A DNA stretch of 64,000 bases from Phoenix dactylifera. Taxonomy: Eukaryota; Streptophyta; Magnoliopsida; Arecales; Arecaceae. The stretch lies in NCBI RefSeq assembly GCF_009389715.1, contig NC_052404.1, forward strand, positions 6,470,745 to 6,534,744, in the 5' to 3' direction. Below, piece after piece: positions 38,437 through 49,695 of the stretch. The notes below the pieces were generated by a model. That model did not search any database, was not told the DNA's origin, and saw only the letters and a list, made by a program, of their open reading frames with translations. Numbering within the stretch: position 1 is the first letter of the stretch; every line of letters starts with the position of its first letter. A program made the translations under genes and the position numbers.

Positions 38437-38818
38437 TCTTTCTTTGGTTCCGGTGTACTTAAATAAAAAAAATATATTAGAAGTTAATAATAAAATTGTT
38501 GGTGTGGTCTTTTAAATTTAATTTACTCTTTTAGTCTTTCTTTAGTCTCGTGTGTTTATTGGATAATTATGAAACGTCTAATCTTAATGTCTTTAAAATT
38601 TTTAACTAAAATCCATATTTTTAATATTTTACCGACACTGCCGGTAGGGCCCAAACGGGTTACTGATGCTTTGTGATCCGCATTTCGGACTCGCGTTGTA
38701 TCTTTCGCTGGAAAGAATGGCTGATCTTTCTGCACGATGTTATCCGTCGGATAACATTTTGTACGGATCTCGAGGCACTCCGAGTAAATCTGGAAGCCAA
38801 CGGTGGATGTGAATCATT
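38437..38818. other. 3' flank of the J-domain gene
   Basis: Probable 3' UTR and downstream sequence. It ends at the left target duplication of the SINE. Confidence 0.45.
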
Positions 38819-39222
38819 TTTTTTTTTTTGCTAAACAAAATGGGGGTAGAGGGGAGAGGACAAGTCCACCCCCGCGTAGCAGCCCTAATTGGGCCCTGCC
38901 CCCGCCAGGACTATGTTCGATTCGGGCAGAATGACCGTTTGGTATAGGTCCAGCACACCAGACCCCAGCCATATATTACTCATACCCTTCCCACCCGTGG
39001 CCCCGGCTCAGTTATCCCACTGGGCTCTGGCTCGAGTACCACGTGTGAGTACGTCACACCTGGCACCACCAAGGCTACCAGCCGACCAGTAGCACTTCTA
39101 GACCCCGCGTCCAGGCTAGGAGCATCCGGTCTCCACAATTAATCGACGCCCGCGCGTTTCGAACCTGGAACCGCTTGGTTAGAAGCAGAGCTCCGTCCCA
39201 ACTGAGCTACCGCCTTGGCGGC
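38819..39222 (-). mobile_element. tRNA-derived SINE
   Basis: A 404-bp minus-strand element. Its head carries a tRNA-like A box TAGCTCAGTTGG (complement of 39198-39209) and B box GGTTCGAAAC (complement of 39156-39165), an internal RNA polymerase III promoter. The 3' end is the poly(T) run near 38819-38830 on the plus strand. Direct repeats TGAATCATT at 38810-38818 and 39223-39231 are the target duplication. It is not a functional tRNA because the rest of the cloverleaf is absent. Confidence 0.88.
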
Positions 39223-40214
39223 TGAATCATTCTTTCGCGCGAAAGATACAACCCTGTCCCTGGGTCTTTTTGGGTGGGGTCCAGGTGCTTATCCTTGTGG
39301 TCAGATGGAAACTTAGCGGGAAAACGATTTGGATGCAAGTGAATGCCTTTTTAGCTTGCCATCTTCAGATAGTATGTTATAAAAGAAAGTGCTCTTGGTG
39401 TCGTTAGCAAGAGTATTATAAGCCATCAGTGTAGCGGCTAGTGGTGAGCTTAATGGCCCGGGTTACTTAAAATTTAATTAACTGTTGTTTGTGATTTGCA
39501 TTTTAATTGCATAATTATTTCTGTTTATGCTAGTCGAACCAAACACAAGGATCATCCGTGGTACTCACATGCCTCGCAAAGGAAATTAGGCTGCGGATTG
39601 ACTTGCAATTTTTATTGTTCCATCGGCTTTAGCAAAAAGCCAGTATGAAAACATATGGGCCGGGTCAGGGTTAGATTGGGTCAACCAAGCCCAAATTAGT
39701 CTGGTATGTGAAGTACGAAGTGCGCTGCATTTAGAGCCTGCCCAGTTTGTTTAGGTTGATTAAGACAAATAAAGTAGTTTTGGATGTGTTTGTTTGTATT
39801 TAGAGAGCCAAACTAATCAACCTATTTAGGCTGGTTACAAGTCCAATTAGTTAGCCGTCTTTATAGTCCATACCACGTTCAGTGTACCAAAAAGAATGAT
39901 ATATATATAATCAAGTGCACAAGGACAAAGTAAATGGCTGAGGCACTTGACCGGACGGCCATACTTTTTTCAATTTCTTTTATCTGAATTGGATGACATT
40001 GCGAAAAGGTTCACAAATGCAGCAAACACACTAAACCAGGTTGGTTTATTTATTTAATTGTCTATTTTAGAAAACCATGCAGAGACACTCAGTAGAAAAG
40101 GGAAGCATGGAAGCAACCATGGCAACCTCACATACGCTCATTCGAAACGCAAGCTCTTGATTATTATAGTTCTCACACCAGCAGGTATACGAACTCAAAC
40201 CCGAACTAACCACT

Positions 40215-41069
40215 TCAAGCATAGGCACCAGGGTTGGCCAGGAGGTAGGCCTCTGCAGCCTTGATAGTCCCGATCACTGCTTCCTTTCCCTTGGCAATCT
40301 CATCCTTGTTGTCAACTCCTGGTAATGGCTTATAGGTTGTCACCACCTTGCACACGCACCCTCCCTTGCTGGATTTCTCGAACTTGAAATGGGTTGAGGC
40401 CGACTCGATCTTCTTCCCGAGATCGCCGCCTTCGACAAGGCTGTGCTTGCACTCAAACTTGTCGAAGTCCACAAAGTCCAGGCGCTCCTTTACATAGCTA
40501 AATGGCATGGCTACAAATATGGGAACCACAAGGTTAGCACCAGCTCTAAGTCCATAAAAATTAGATATATATAAGGATTTGTTTGAATGATTGGGCTGAA
40601 AAAATTTTATTAGATTCGTGGATTAAGTCAGTACAATCAGCAAAATTATAGGATTACAAGCTGATCTAGACATATACTTAGAAATAGCTTTGGAGTGGGC
40701 AGGTTAGATTTCCATATCAAGAAAAAAAGATTTTAGCCTGTAAACATATGAATATAGGCTTGGTCCGGCTTGTAATCTTATGATTTTGCTTGCTGTATTG
40801 GTTCAATCCATGAATCCAAAAGGATTTTTAGCCCAATCACCAAAACAGAACTTAAGACTAGAAAATTTCAAAGTGTGAGCCATAATACCTGAGGTGAAGT
40901 TGATCTGTCTGACACTCCCAACACTACCATCACCATGGACACCAGCGGCACTTGCGACGATGTCAGGCAAGAGCTTAGCGGCCAGGTTGTGCCAGTCGAG
41001 GACCGCCTTGAACAACCTTGGAGCGGGCGCTTGGGACTCGACCTCGAGGTTCCAACATGGGGGACTCAT
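40215..41069 (-). CDS. PR-10 / Bet v 1 family protein, copy 1
   Basis: Two exons, 41069-40889 and 40510-40215, joined at a phase-1 GT-AG intron after codon 60, the conserved intron position of the family. They encode 158 residues. The START-like Bet v 1 fold is indicated by WNLEVES (strand 1), the glycine loop GDGSVG (46-51), VRQINFTSAMPFSYVKERLD, and the C-terminal helix AEAYLLANPGAYA. PR-10 proteins are small cytosolic ligand-binding proteins induced by pathogens or stress; some bind flavonoids or cytokinins, and RNase activity is reported for some. The ATG at 41069 starts at MSPPCWNLEVES; an upstream in-frame ATG at 41099 would add ten unusual residues. This copy has Ser in MPFSYVKE, where the others have Gly. 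Confidence 0.95.
40588..40839. mobile_element. Fold-back (MITE-like) element in PR-10 copy 1 intron
   Basis: Imperfect inverted arms of about 75 bases, from TGATTGGGCTGAAAAA to AGCCCAATCA, fill most of the intron. Both arms contain GATTACAAGC-type and CAAAAT-type blocks in mirror order. It has no coding capacity. Target duplication is unclear, so class is open. Confidence 0.7.
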
Positions 41070-41162
41070 GGTTAAATTGGATTCTTTATTGGGCTTCACT
41101 TCTTTCTGCTAAGTTGTGGTGAGCGAAATCCAGATGGAGAATGGCGAGCAAAGGATGGGGGT

Positions 41163-41168
41163 TTTATA
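41163..41168 (-). promoter_or_regulatory. TATA box, PR-10 copy 1
   Basis: Minus-strand CTCTATAAAAC, with TATAAA beginning 99 bases before the ATG. The same box and spacing recur in all four copies. Confidence 0.75.
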
Positions 41169-42224
41169 GAGGGTTTGTGTGGAATGGTAGGTATGGAACG
41201 AAGAAGCATGCGTGCTGGTTTTTTCAAATTTGGGCAGCGCCTTTGCTAAACTGCTGACTAATAAAAATAGAGGAAAGAATGCGGGGGAGAGGTAGCTAGG
41301 TGCTCACGTCGAGGTGAGACTTTTTTTTTTTTTTTGGTGAGACTTGGGGAACGTTTTTTTTTCCATTGGCGGATCCCAGCTAAAACGATCATGAGCGCTC
41401 TAACTGTTGATATATGCCCTGCTTCGCAGTTTATGATTTCAAATTTTAATATTAAAAGAATATATGAAAAACTAACATTTTTAGTGTTCGTCTAATAAAA
41501 ATATCATTTTTTAGGTGAGACAGACTTAATTATTTGGAGATTATTTAGATTATAATAAATTGTTATATTGCCCAATAACCCATCTGTTATCTTTTTCTAC
41601 GTTATATTGCTATAATAACAGAGTAAAGTAGGGGCCAAAAAGCATTATAAATTTATAATAACCATTCTTCTTTTTTTATAATAACCAATACGCGAGCCGT
41701 GGTCATAATGAGCATGTGGCAACCCATGTCTATAATAACATTTCTCAAACCCATTTACTAAGTGAATTGAGTTCAAATTTAGACTTTGACACCTTTAACT
41801 TATTTTGTTCTATTTAATAATTAGATCAAATATAACTTGACATATTTAATTTATTTAATCTATTTAATCTGATCTGCTTAACTTGTTTTTATTATATTTA
41901 ACTCGATATGGAAGTCTATCTAAATTTAATTAATTTATTAAAAATTTATTTCACTTGTTTAATAGATGAGTTATATGGATCAGGTCGGATTATCTATTTA
42001 ATAAATATATCAAATTTAGATTGATGGTTTTTTTGACTCAATTCGTATTCAATCTGATCTATATTCGATCTGATCCAATTGTGACCTGTACTCTGCTCAG
42101 ACAAGGACTTTTTATCTATATAAAAATTTAGTTTGGGTATGTGGCCAGAGCTCTAGCTGGGCATCTTGGCCTGCAAGAGGATGCGTTTAGCCCAGCCCAA
42201 AACGAAGAGGCTTGCTTTCTTTCT

Positions 42225-42468
42225 TCCGGTAGTTGGTGAGGGGAACAGCATACGCGGATCTGGGTCCCCGTGCGGGCCCATGGTATTTCCGTGCTTGAGA
42301 TGACGAAAATGGCCCTGAGAAGGGTATACTAGGAAGGAAACTAAGATTTCGCGGCTGATTTTTTTTTTTTTTTTGATTTTTGGTGGATAAAAATGCGAAG
42401 AAGCGGGATAGCTTGGAGGACCTGCAGAAGATACTGGCAGATATAGTGAACGGAGATGGCCGGACCGC
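42225..42468 (+). pseudogene. J-domain gene 3' fragment (intron 4 / exon 5)
   Basis: Aligns with 38113-38340 of the J-domain gene: TCCGGTAGTTGGTGAGG, the GATTTCGCGGCTGATT segment, the poly(T) run, and then exon 5 from AAGAAG to about GATGGC. The splice acceptor AG is CG here, and the rest of the exon is replaced by LINE sequence. It cannot be functional. Confidence 0.9.
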
Positions 42469-42660
42469 CGGGTTTGCGAGGAAAGATCCGAGTTGGCATG
42501 GGCTTTGACCCACTTGGGAGCCTGGTCGACTCAGTGGAGGAGCTGGGGACAACTGGGTCGGCTGGGTTGCAGGCCAGCCCAGAGATCCAAATAGTTGATG
42601 CGGGCTCGAGCCAATCAAACAAAAGGCCCAGGAGCCCAGCGCCACACCCTGCGTTGGGTC

Positions 42661-43853
42661 TAGGGCTGGAAGTGGGCCGGGCCGGGCCGGGCCATACTCC
42701 TACCCGAGCCCGGCCCGAAATTATTTTTCGGGCTTCGGGCCGGGCCGAGGCCCGAACAGTTTTACAGAAACTCAGCCCGAGCCCGGCCCGAGCCCGATTG
42801 GGCCAGCCTGATCACGAGCCCGGCCAGAGATGTTCGCGTCCGGAGCAAGCTCCCGAAGCCACAAATCTCTGTGCACCAACATGAAGGCGTGGATGCGATC
42901 TGATCATTCCCATGTAGGCCGGACTGCGCCCTCACCTCTCGGCAGAGGAGCCGAGCTCCAGCTCATGCTCGGTGTCATCGGCGCCGGCGCGCCTCTCGTC
43001 TTGTTCCCCATCTAAACCCATAAATTCGCCCTCAGTCACCACCTCAAGGAGGATCCGATGGTAGGTCTTCTTCCTTTACTTAAAGGCATAAAGCCGCTGT
43101 TCTAATTTTTATCTACTTCCAGCAACTCAAATGGTAAAGAGGGGCAATCCCTGACTCCCATTCACATAAAAAAAAAAAGAAAAAAAACTTTATTTCTTAT
43201 TCTTCTTCTCTCTCTTTTTCTTGTTTTCCCCCCCGAATAAATGGCAGGAAGCATCAATGGCAGAATACATAATACAACAATACATCGCGACGTCAGGCGG
43301 CGAGCAAGCATTAAACTCGGTGAGTAGTATGTACACCATGGGGAAGGTAAGGATGACGGCGACGGAATTCCGAGCAGGCAATGGCAATAACGCCAGCCAT
43401 GCCAACAAGAAGGCGAGCAAGGGTGGTGGTGGAGGGGAGATGGGAGGGTTCGTGCTGTGGCAGAAGAAGCCGGACTTGTGGTGTCTTGAACTGGTGGTGG
43501 CCGGATGCAAGATCAGCGCTGGGAGTGACGGCAAGGTGGCATGGAGGCAGACAGCATGGCTTCGCCTCTGTGCCTCTGCAAATCCCTCGGGCAAGTTGGC
43601 AACTGGGTTTAGCCGCGATTCGGCAGACTGCAGACACAACTGGGTTTAGCCACGATACGGGCTGGAAGTGGGCTCGGGCTTGGACGGGCCCGAGCTGGGC
43701 CAATGAAATACCCGAGCCCGGCCCGAAATAGAAATGGGCTTAATCATTCAGCCCGAGCCCGGCCCGAAATGCATTGAGCCTAGCCCATAGCCCGGCCCGC
43801 GGGCGGCCCGACCCGATGGGCTTCGGGCCGGCCCGAGCCCACTTCCAGCCCTA
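42661..43853. mobile_element. Pack-type hAT element carrying a host gene fragment
   Basis: A 1193-bp element with terminal inverted repeats TAGGGCTGGAAGTGGGC (perfect over 17 bases, then more GC-rich similarity). It is flanked by the perfect 8-bp duplication GTTGGGTC (42653-42660 and 43854-43861), the hAT signature. Subterminal regions are packed with CCCGGCCCG / GCCCGAGCCC motifs. No transposase is present. The centre (about 42830-43620) holds part of a DUF620-family gene including an intron. Its insertion into LINE ORF1 dates it after the LINE. Confidence 0.92.
42830..43620 (+). pseudogene. Captured DUF620-family gene fragment inside the hAT element
   Basis: Two exon pieces surround a 187-base GT-AG intron (43061-43247). 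Exon 1 has a weaker match (LQLMLGVIGA, then HKFALSHHLKEDPM). Exon 2 reads EASMAEYIIQQYIATSGGEQ, ALNSVSSMYTMGKVRMTATE, GGFVLWQKKPDLWCLELVVA and GSDGKVAWRQTAW. These are hallmark blocks of the plant DUF620 proteins, whose function is unknown. After about 43570 the similarity fades. An in-frame stop in exon 1 and missing N- and C-terminal parts make it a fragment. The intron shows capture from genomic DNA. Confidence 0.85.
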
Positions 43854-43861
43854 GTTGGGTC

Positions 43862-44390
43862 GGGCTGCAGGAGGGCGGCTCGAGAGCGCGAGCAGGGCCT
43901 CTCCAGAGAAAGGTTCAGGCGTGGCCTGTGGGCTCGAGGCGGGCCCATCAAGAGCCTTGAAGCGGGCCGGCCTGGGGCTGACCTGGGCATGTTGCCCATG
44001 TCGGGCACAACGGGGCCCAGGAGTGATGGAGCTGCTAGCTCCGGCCACAACGAAGGCGGCCCAAGCGGGACATGATCTCCCCCAAGCCATGCCGGAGAGC
44101 GACCTAGAGGGGAGGTCGGACGTGGGAGGGTCGGTGCCGCCCAGGAGCGGGGTTGAAGTGGCTCGGGCGGACCGAATGATCCAGGGGGCGGTGGTGGAAG
44201 AGGTGGGCTGCGACGGCGGTGGCGATTGGGCTGCTGGCAGGGTGGTGGCGGTTGTGGATCACCCCACTGTTGTGCAACATGTGAAGGTTGCAGCGATGAG
44301 GGTGGTCTCGGGCATGAGCGAGGAAGGTGAGCAGCGAATTGAACAGGCCCACAGTGGATTGGAGGACCTTGAGACTTTGGGGGGGTACAC
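43862..44390 (+). other. GC-rich LINE ORF1-like segment
   Basis: Right of the hAT element an open frame (43855-44424) continues the GC-rich LINE leader. It is Ala/Gly/Val-rich with no domain that I can name, so it is read as decayed ORF1 of the host LINE. Confidence 0.5.
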
Positions 44391-47300
44391 GTCAGGGCCC
44401 ACTTATCAAGGTAGTGCGTTATGAAGATTCTAGTATCGAACTGAGGGGGGCGGCCAAGCCTTCCTTCATGACTTCATTTAGGAGATCAAATCAGGTGAAT
44501 GACTCGGAGATCTGCTTTCTATGTGAGACGTGATTATTTGGAGATGGTCTCTGTCGAGTGCAGCATCGCCTGGCAGCTGATCCTAGGGACTATTTTGGGG
44601 CATCTTGGGGTTGTGGAAGAGGGGGATAGCCACTATGGATGTTTTCCATAACTACTTACAGCAGGTTGTAATAGTTATTTCAGAACCTAATGAAGCTCCG
44701 TGGGTATTATGTGGTGTGTATGCCAATACTGACTACAGAGTTAGGAGAGTTCTCTGGAATGAGATCACCAACCTGATTTCCTAGGGCATTCCGACAGTGG
44801 TGGTGGGTGACTTCAATTGTATCCAGGGGCTCAGTGAGAAACAGAGAGGCAGGGCTTACACCGACTCAGTGGACAGGAGGGAGTTTCGGAATTTCTTGTC
44901 GAAGAATGAACTGGTGGACCTCAGATTCTCTGGGTCGAGATTCACTTGGTGCAACAACCAGTCCAGCCGATAGATAGGGTCGTGCATCTCCATGCTGGGT
45001 TCTCTGCTTCCCTACCTACCAAGTCAGTAACTTACCTCGGATAGCTTCGAATCATTGTCTTCTTTTGATTTCTACAGAATCTTGCTCCAGTCACGACATC
45101 TCATTCCGCTTTGAGAAAGTGCGGCTGTCATATCTCCAGTCTTAGAACATTGTTCGGGAGGCTTGAGAGGTGCTAGTGCGGGGTGATGCTATGCAGAGGG
45201 TTTCGCGTAGGCTGGGGCTCACTAAGCGATGACTCTGTTGGTGGAACCGAGAGGTAGTTCTTCAGGAGATTGGAGGAGGCTGAGATTTCGATTGCTGATC
45301 TTCAGGGGAGAGAGGATATGGGTGGAGAGCTCTGGGAGGCCGACATGGTAGTCATACAACAGCAACTTGCTACACATCACTCCCTCTTGCAGCAGCAGGA
45401 GCTCTTCTAGAGACAGAAATCTAGAATTCTGGGTCAAGGAGAAGGACTGGAACACCAGATTCTTCCACCAGACGATTATTATCAAAAGGCAGAGAAATAC
45501 GATCCACTCTATGGAGTCAAGTCATGGCGGCTAGATACGGCAAAGTGCGGACTAATGGGGCGGCCCCGAGTAGAGGAGAAGACACTACATGTGGCGGGAG
45601 ATTTGCAAGTACATGCCTACTGCCTTGGTGAATACCAAATGGCTGATCGGCGATGGGCAGAGCATGGATGTTGTGGACGACCCATGGGTAGTCTCTCTTC
45701 CTTTGAGACTGTCGCGACCATGGTCAACGTCGAGGCTACGGATGGACTCTAGTTTTGCGATCTTCTTAACTCAGAGGGGGTGGAGTGGAATGTCGGCAGG
45801 ATCTATCGGTTATTTGGAGAGCACCTTGTAGAGCGTGTTTGATTGCTCCCGATTTCGAGGTGTGCTGATGTGAGGGTTTGGAGCACGTCCTGTAGAGCCA
45901 GTGTCAGGTGGGAGATGTCTTCCGCATCCTCCAGCAAGAGCACAAGCCTTGGATGGATTATGCTTAGATCTGGAGCATCCGACTTCATCCGAAGGTAGCA
46001 TTATTTCTATAGAAGGTGGCTTAGGAGCGCCTGTCGACGAGATTGGGGCTAAGCAAAAGGGGACTGGGCATTCATCCCCAGTGTCCGAATTGCTGAGTGG
46101 ACGAGACGGTGGATCATGTTCTGCTCTAGTGTGTGTGGGCTAGGGGGTCAGAGGCTCGTCGAGATCCCACACGATGCCTAGAGTCGGATGGGGTCTTTCC
46201 TACAGGCAGTTTATTGGTGGTCCAACGGCTCCGAGATGCGTCGGGTGGCTGTTGCAGCGATCTACACAGCTTACTAGATCTAGTTGGTAAGGAATGCTCA
46301 GACTTTTGGTGAGAATAGTTCGTCCTCAAGGTTCCACGTGGAGCGCGCTCGGGTACAAGTAGCAGAGATCATTAATGCAAGCTTAGCTTATGGGTCTTTG
46401 ATAGCTCAGGACAGTTGGAGCCCTCATTTTGCTCAAGTAGAGCCTTGTATGGTGTTCTTCACTTGGGAGCGCCCACCTCCAAGCTTCCTTAAGGTCAACT
46501 TCGATGGATCCATGCGAGACGGTGGCAGAAGAGGAGGTGATGGGTTTGTCATTAGGGGCTCGAACTCTAGGATAGTGGCTGCCAAATCTTCGATACCTCA
46601 GTCATTGGAGCAAAGCTGCGGCTGAATTGGGCTAGCTTGTGCCGTGCTCGGCGTGTGCTATAGGCCAGCTCGATTACATTACAGGATGACTCGGGCATCG
46701 TGATCAGTTGGATCCAAGGTGGCCCGAGTGGTGGTAGAGGGAGACACCCTCTTCTTCGAGATATTTAGACTTTGGTGAGTGACGTTGTGGCCTTTCAGGT
46801 TAGGCATGTGTTTAAAAAGGTTAATGAGGCTGCGGACTGGGTGACTTCTTATGTGACTTGTCACTCCGGGGGTATCCTGTGGGCTGGAAAGGGGGAGTTG
46901 CTCAGAGTACTCCAAGATTTATTATTTTTTGATTTTATTGGGTATATCCATACTCGAACGGTATGAACGCCGCTTTAGCGCAAAAAAAAAAAAAAGAAAA
47001 TACAACGTTGTTGCTGGGTCCTTTTGTGTGGGGTCCAGGTGCTTATCCTTGTGGTCGGATGTAAACTTAGCGGGAAAAAGGTTTGGATGCGAGTGAATGC
47101 CTTTTTAGATACATAACCTTGTTATCTTCAGATGGTATGTTATATAAGAATGTGCTAGTGGTGTCGTTAGCAAGAGTTATTATAAGCCATCAGTGTAAGC
47201 TAGTGTTGAGCTTAATGGGCCTGGATACTTAAAATTTAATTAACGGTTCTCTGTGATTTGCATTTTAATTGCATAATTGTTTCTGTTGCTAGTCGATCCA

Positions 47301-47954
47301 AAGACAAGAATCATCCGTGGTACTCACATACCTCGCAAAGGAAATTAGGATTTGTTTCATTAGCTTTAGCAAAAACCCAGAACGAAACATATGGGCCGGG
47401 TCAGGATTAGATTGGGTCAAGCAAGCCCAAATTAGTCTGGTGTGTGCAGTACAAAGTGCGCTGCATTTGGAGCCTACCCAGTTTGATTAGGTTGATTAAG
47501 ATAAATAAAGTAGTTTTGAATGTCTTTATTTGTATTTAGACAGCCAAACTAATCAACCTATTTAGGTTGGTTACAAGTCCAATTAGTTAGCGGTCTTTAT
47601 AGTCCATACCACGTTCACTGTGCCAAAAAGAATGATATATATGTATATATATAAAATCATGTCCATAAGGAGAAAGTAAAAGGCTGAGGGACTTGCCCGA
47701 ACGGCCATACTTTTTTCAATTTCTTTTCTGAATTGGATGACATTGCGAAAAGGTTCACAAATGCAGCAAACACACTAAACCAGGTTGGTTTATTTATTTA
47801 ATTGTCTATTTTAGAAAACCATGCAGAGACACTCAGTAGAAAAGGAAAGCATGGAAGCAACCATGGCAACCTCACATACGCTCACTCGAAACGCAAGCTC
47901 TTGATTATTATAGTTCTCACACCAGCAGGTATACGAACTCAAACCCGAACCACT

Positions 47955-48803
47955 TCAAGCATAGGCACCAGGGTTGGCCAGGAGGTAGGCCTCTGCAGCC
48001 TTGATAGTCCCCCCGATCACTGCTTCCTTTCCCTTGGCAATCTCATCCTTGTTGTCAACTCCTGGTAATGGCTTATAGGTTGTCACCACCTTGCACACGC
48101 ACCCTCCCTTGCTGGATTTCTCGAACTTGAAATGGGTTGAGGCCGACTCGATCTTCTTCCCGAGATCGCCGCCTTCGACAAGGCTGTGCTTGCACTCAAG
48201 CTTGTTGAAGTCCACAAAGTCCAGGCGCTCCTTTACATAGCCAAATGGCATGGCTACAAATATTAGAACCACAAGGTTAGCACAAACTCTAAGTACATGA
48301 AAATTATATATATATATAAAGGTTTGTTTGGGTAATTGGGCTGAAAAAATTATATTAAATTTGTGAATTGAGCCTGTACAACTAACTGGTCTAGACCTAT
48401 ATTCATAAGTACTTACAAATAGCTTTGGAGTGGGCCGGCTAGATTTTCAAATTAAGACAAAAAGATCTTAGCCTATAAACTTGTGAATATCGGCTTAGTT
48501 CGGCCTATAATCCTATGATTTTGATGGCTGTACTGGCTCAATCTATGAATCCAAAAGGATTTTTAGCCCAATCATCGAAATAGAATCTAAACTAGAAAAT
48601 TTCAAAGTATGGGTCATAATACCTGAGGTAAAGTTGATCTGTCGGACACTCCCGATGCTACCATCACCATGGACACCGGCGGCGCTTGCGACGATGTCAG
48701 GCAGGAGCTTAGCGGCCAAGTTGTGCCAGTCAAGGACCGCCTTGAACAACCTTGGAGCGGGCGCTTGGGACTCGACCTCGAGGTTCCAACACGGGGGACT
48801 CAT
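47955..48803 (-). CDS. PR-10 / Bet v 1 family protein, copy 2
   Basis: Exons 48803-48623 and 48253-47955, with the same phase-1 intron position, encode 159 residues. It differs from copy 1 by an extra Gly (EAVIGGTIKA, a 3-base insertion), Ile in GDGSIG, Gly in MPFGYVKE and FNKLE in place of FDKFE. All Bet v 1 landmarks are intact and no disabling change is seen. The TATA box and spacing are conserved. It is probably expressed, but this cannot be judged from sequence. Confidence 0.94.
48334..48574. mobile_element. Fold-back element in PR-10 copy 2 intron
   Basis: Same inverted-arm element as in the copy 1 intron, from TAATTGGGCTGAAAAA to AGCCCAATCA, with small internal deletions. Confidence 0.65.
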
Positions 48804-48895
48804 GGTTAAATTGGATTCTTTATTGGGCTTCACTTCTTATGCTAAGTTGTGGTGAGTGAAATCCAGATGGAGAATGGCGAGCAAAGGTTGGGGGT

Positions 48896-48901
48896 TTTAT
48901 A
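48896..48901 (-). promoter_or_regulatory. TATA box, PR-10 copy 2
   Basis: TATAAA on the minus strand, 98 bases before the ATG, in the same context as copy 1. Confidence 0.75.
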
Positions 48902-49341
48902 GAGGGTTTGTGTGGAATGGTAGGTATGGAACGGAGAAGCATGCGTGCTGGTTTATTCATATTTGGGCAGCGCCGTTGCTGAAACTGCTGACTAATAAAA
49001 ATAGAGGAGGAAAGAGTGCAGGGGAGAGAGGCGGGCAGGTGGCTCACATCAAGGTGAGACCTCGGGGAACCGTTTTTTTACATTCTGACGGATCCCAGCT
49101 AAAACAGATCGCTATAACCGTTGATACATGCCCTGCTTCGCAGTTTATGATTTCAATTTTTAATATTAAAATAATATATGAAAAACTAACCCTTTTAGTG
49201 TTCGTCCAATAAAAGTAACATTTTTCAGGTGAGACAAACTTAATTATTTGGAGATTATTTAGATTATAATAAACTGTTTTATTGCCCAATAACCCACCCA
49301 TTATCTTTTTCTGCATTATATTGTTATAGTCACAGAGTAAA

Positions 49342-49611
49342 GTAAGAGCGGTGATTACCATCCGCTGCTGAGAGATGTTTCCGGATCGTAATTTGTGGTG
49401 GGATGGTACTCTAAACTAAGTACGTATTTAGAGAGGTCAATGATGTTGCAGATTGGGTGACCTTTTTTTGTTGCCGACCACTCGAAAGACCACCTTTGGG
49501 TAGAAAAGGCAGCGTTGCCCAGTGCACTCCATGATGTACTATTTTTTGGTTTACTTGGTTGTATCTGTACACGTTATATGTGATATTCCGACTTTTAGCA
49601 AAAAAAAAAAA
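49342..49611 (+). mobile_element. LINE 3'-end fragment in array unit 2
   Basis: A plus-strand insertion ending in a poly(A) tail (49600-49611). It interrupts the AGAGTAAAGTAGGGGCC... sequence that is continuous in units 1, 3 and 4. The inserted sequence resembles the RNase H tail of the local LINE family (a DWVT-like segment followed by a TATCTGTACACG-type 3' UTR). It is absent from the other units, so it arrived after the duplication. Confidence 0.7.
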
Positions 49612-49648
49612 CAAAAAGCATTATAAATTTATAGTAATCATTCTTCTT

Positions 49649-49654
49649 TATATA

Positions 49655-49693
<39 letters not shown>
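49649..49693. repeat. Compound (TA)n (TAA)n microsatellite
   Basis: TA dinucleotides followed by about ten TAA trinucleotides. Units 1, 3 and 4 have only short T/A runs at this place. Confidence 0.9.

Positions 49694-49695
<2 letters not shown>

Larger units (their letters stand above)
39240..42224. repeat. Array unit 1 (segmental duplication)
   Basis: First copy of the sequence block that carries a PR-10 gene. It starts near GATACAACCCTGTCCC and continues through the gene to AT-rich sequence and a TTTAGTTTGGGTATGTGGCC landmark near 42128. Matching blocks are 47001-50263 (with right-flank parts to 51300), 56669-59722 and 61527-63913. The non-coding parts also align by eye. Confidence 0.85.
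42469..46997 (+). mobile_element. L1-type LINE, internally deleted, hosting a hAT element
   Basis: Order is ORF1-like sequence (42469-44400, split by the hAT element at 42661-43853), then an endonuclease domain at about 44690-45000 (GIPTVVVGDFNC is the APE-type signature). A linker typical of plant LINEs runs to about 45510 and a zf-RVT segment (WREICKYMP, WLIGDGQSMDVVDDPWV) is at 45585-45690. RNase H lies at 46440-46920 (FLKVNFDGSMRDGG), followed by a poly(A) tail at 46981-46997. The reverse transcriptase core is missing between about 45510 and 45550, and stops interrupt several parts. The right flank TACAAC... is array-unit sequence, and the left flank is the J-gene fragment. Confidence 0.85.

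Noticed and set aside
39150-39222. Possible tRNA gene
   Set aside because: A and B boxes are present but the acceptor stem and 3' half are not; the poly(A)-type tail and target duplications show it is the head of a SINE.
40058-40264. Recurring small plus-strand open frame (also at 47802 and 62354)
   Set aside because: It starts in the PR-10 downstream flank and runs antisense into the end of PR-10 exon 2. It recurs only because the whole segment is duplicated, and its frame and C terminus change between copies.
42456-42884. 142-codon frame beginning with MAGPPGLRG
   Set aside because: It crosses from J-gene debris through LINE sequence into the hAT element, so it is not one protein.
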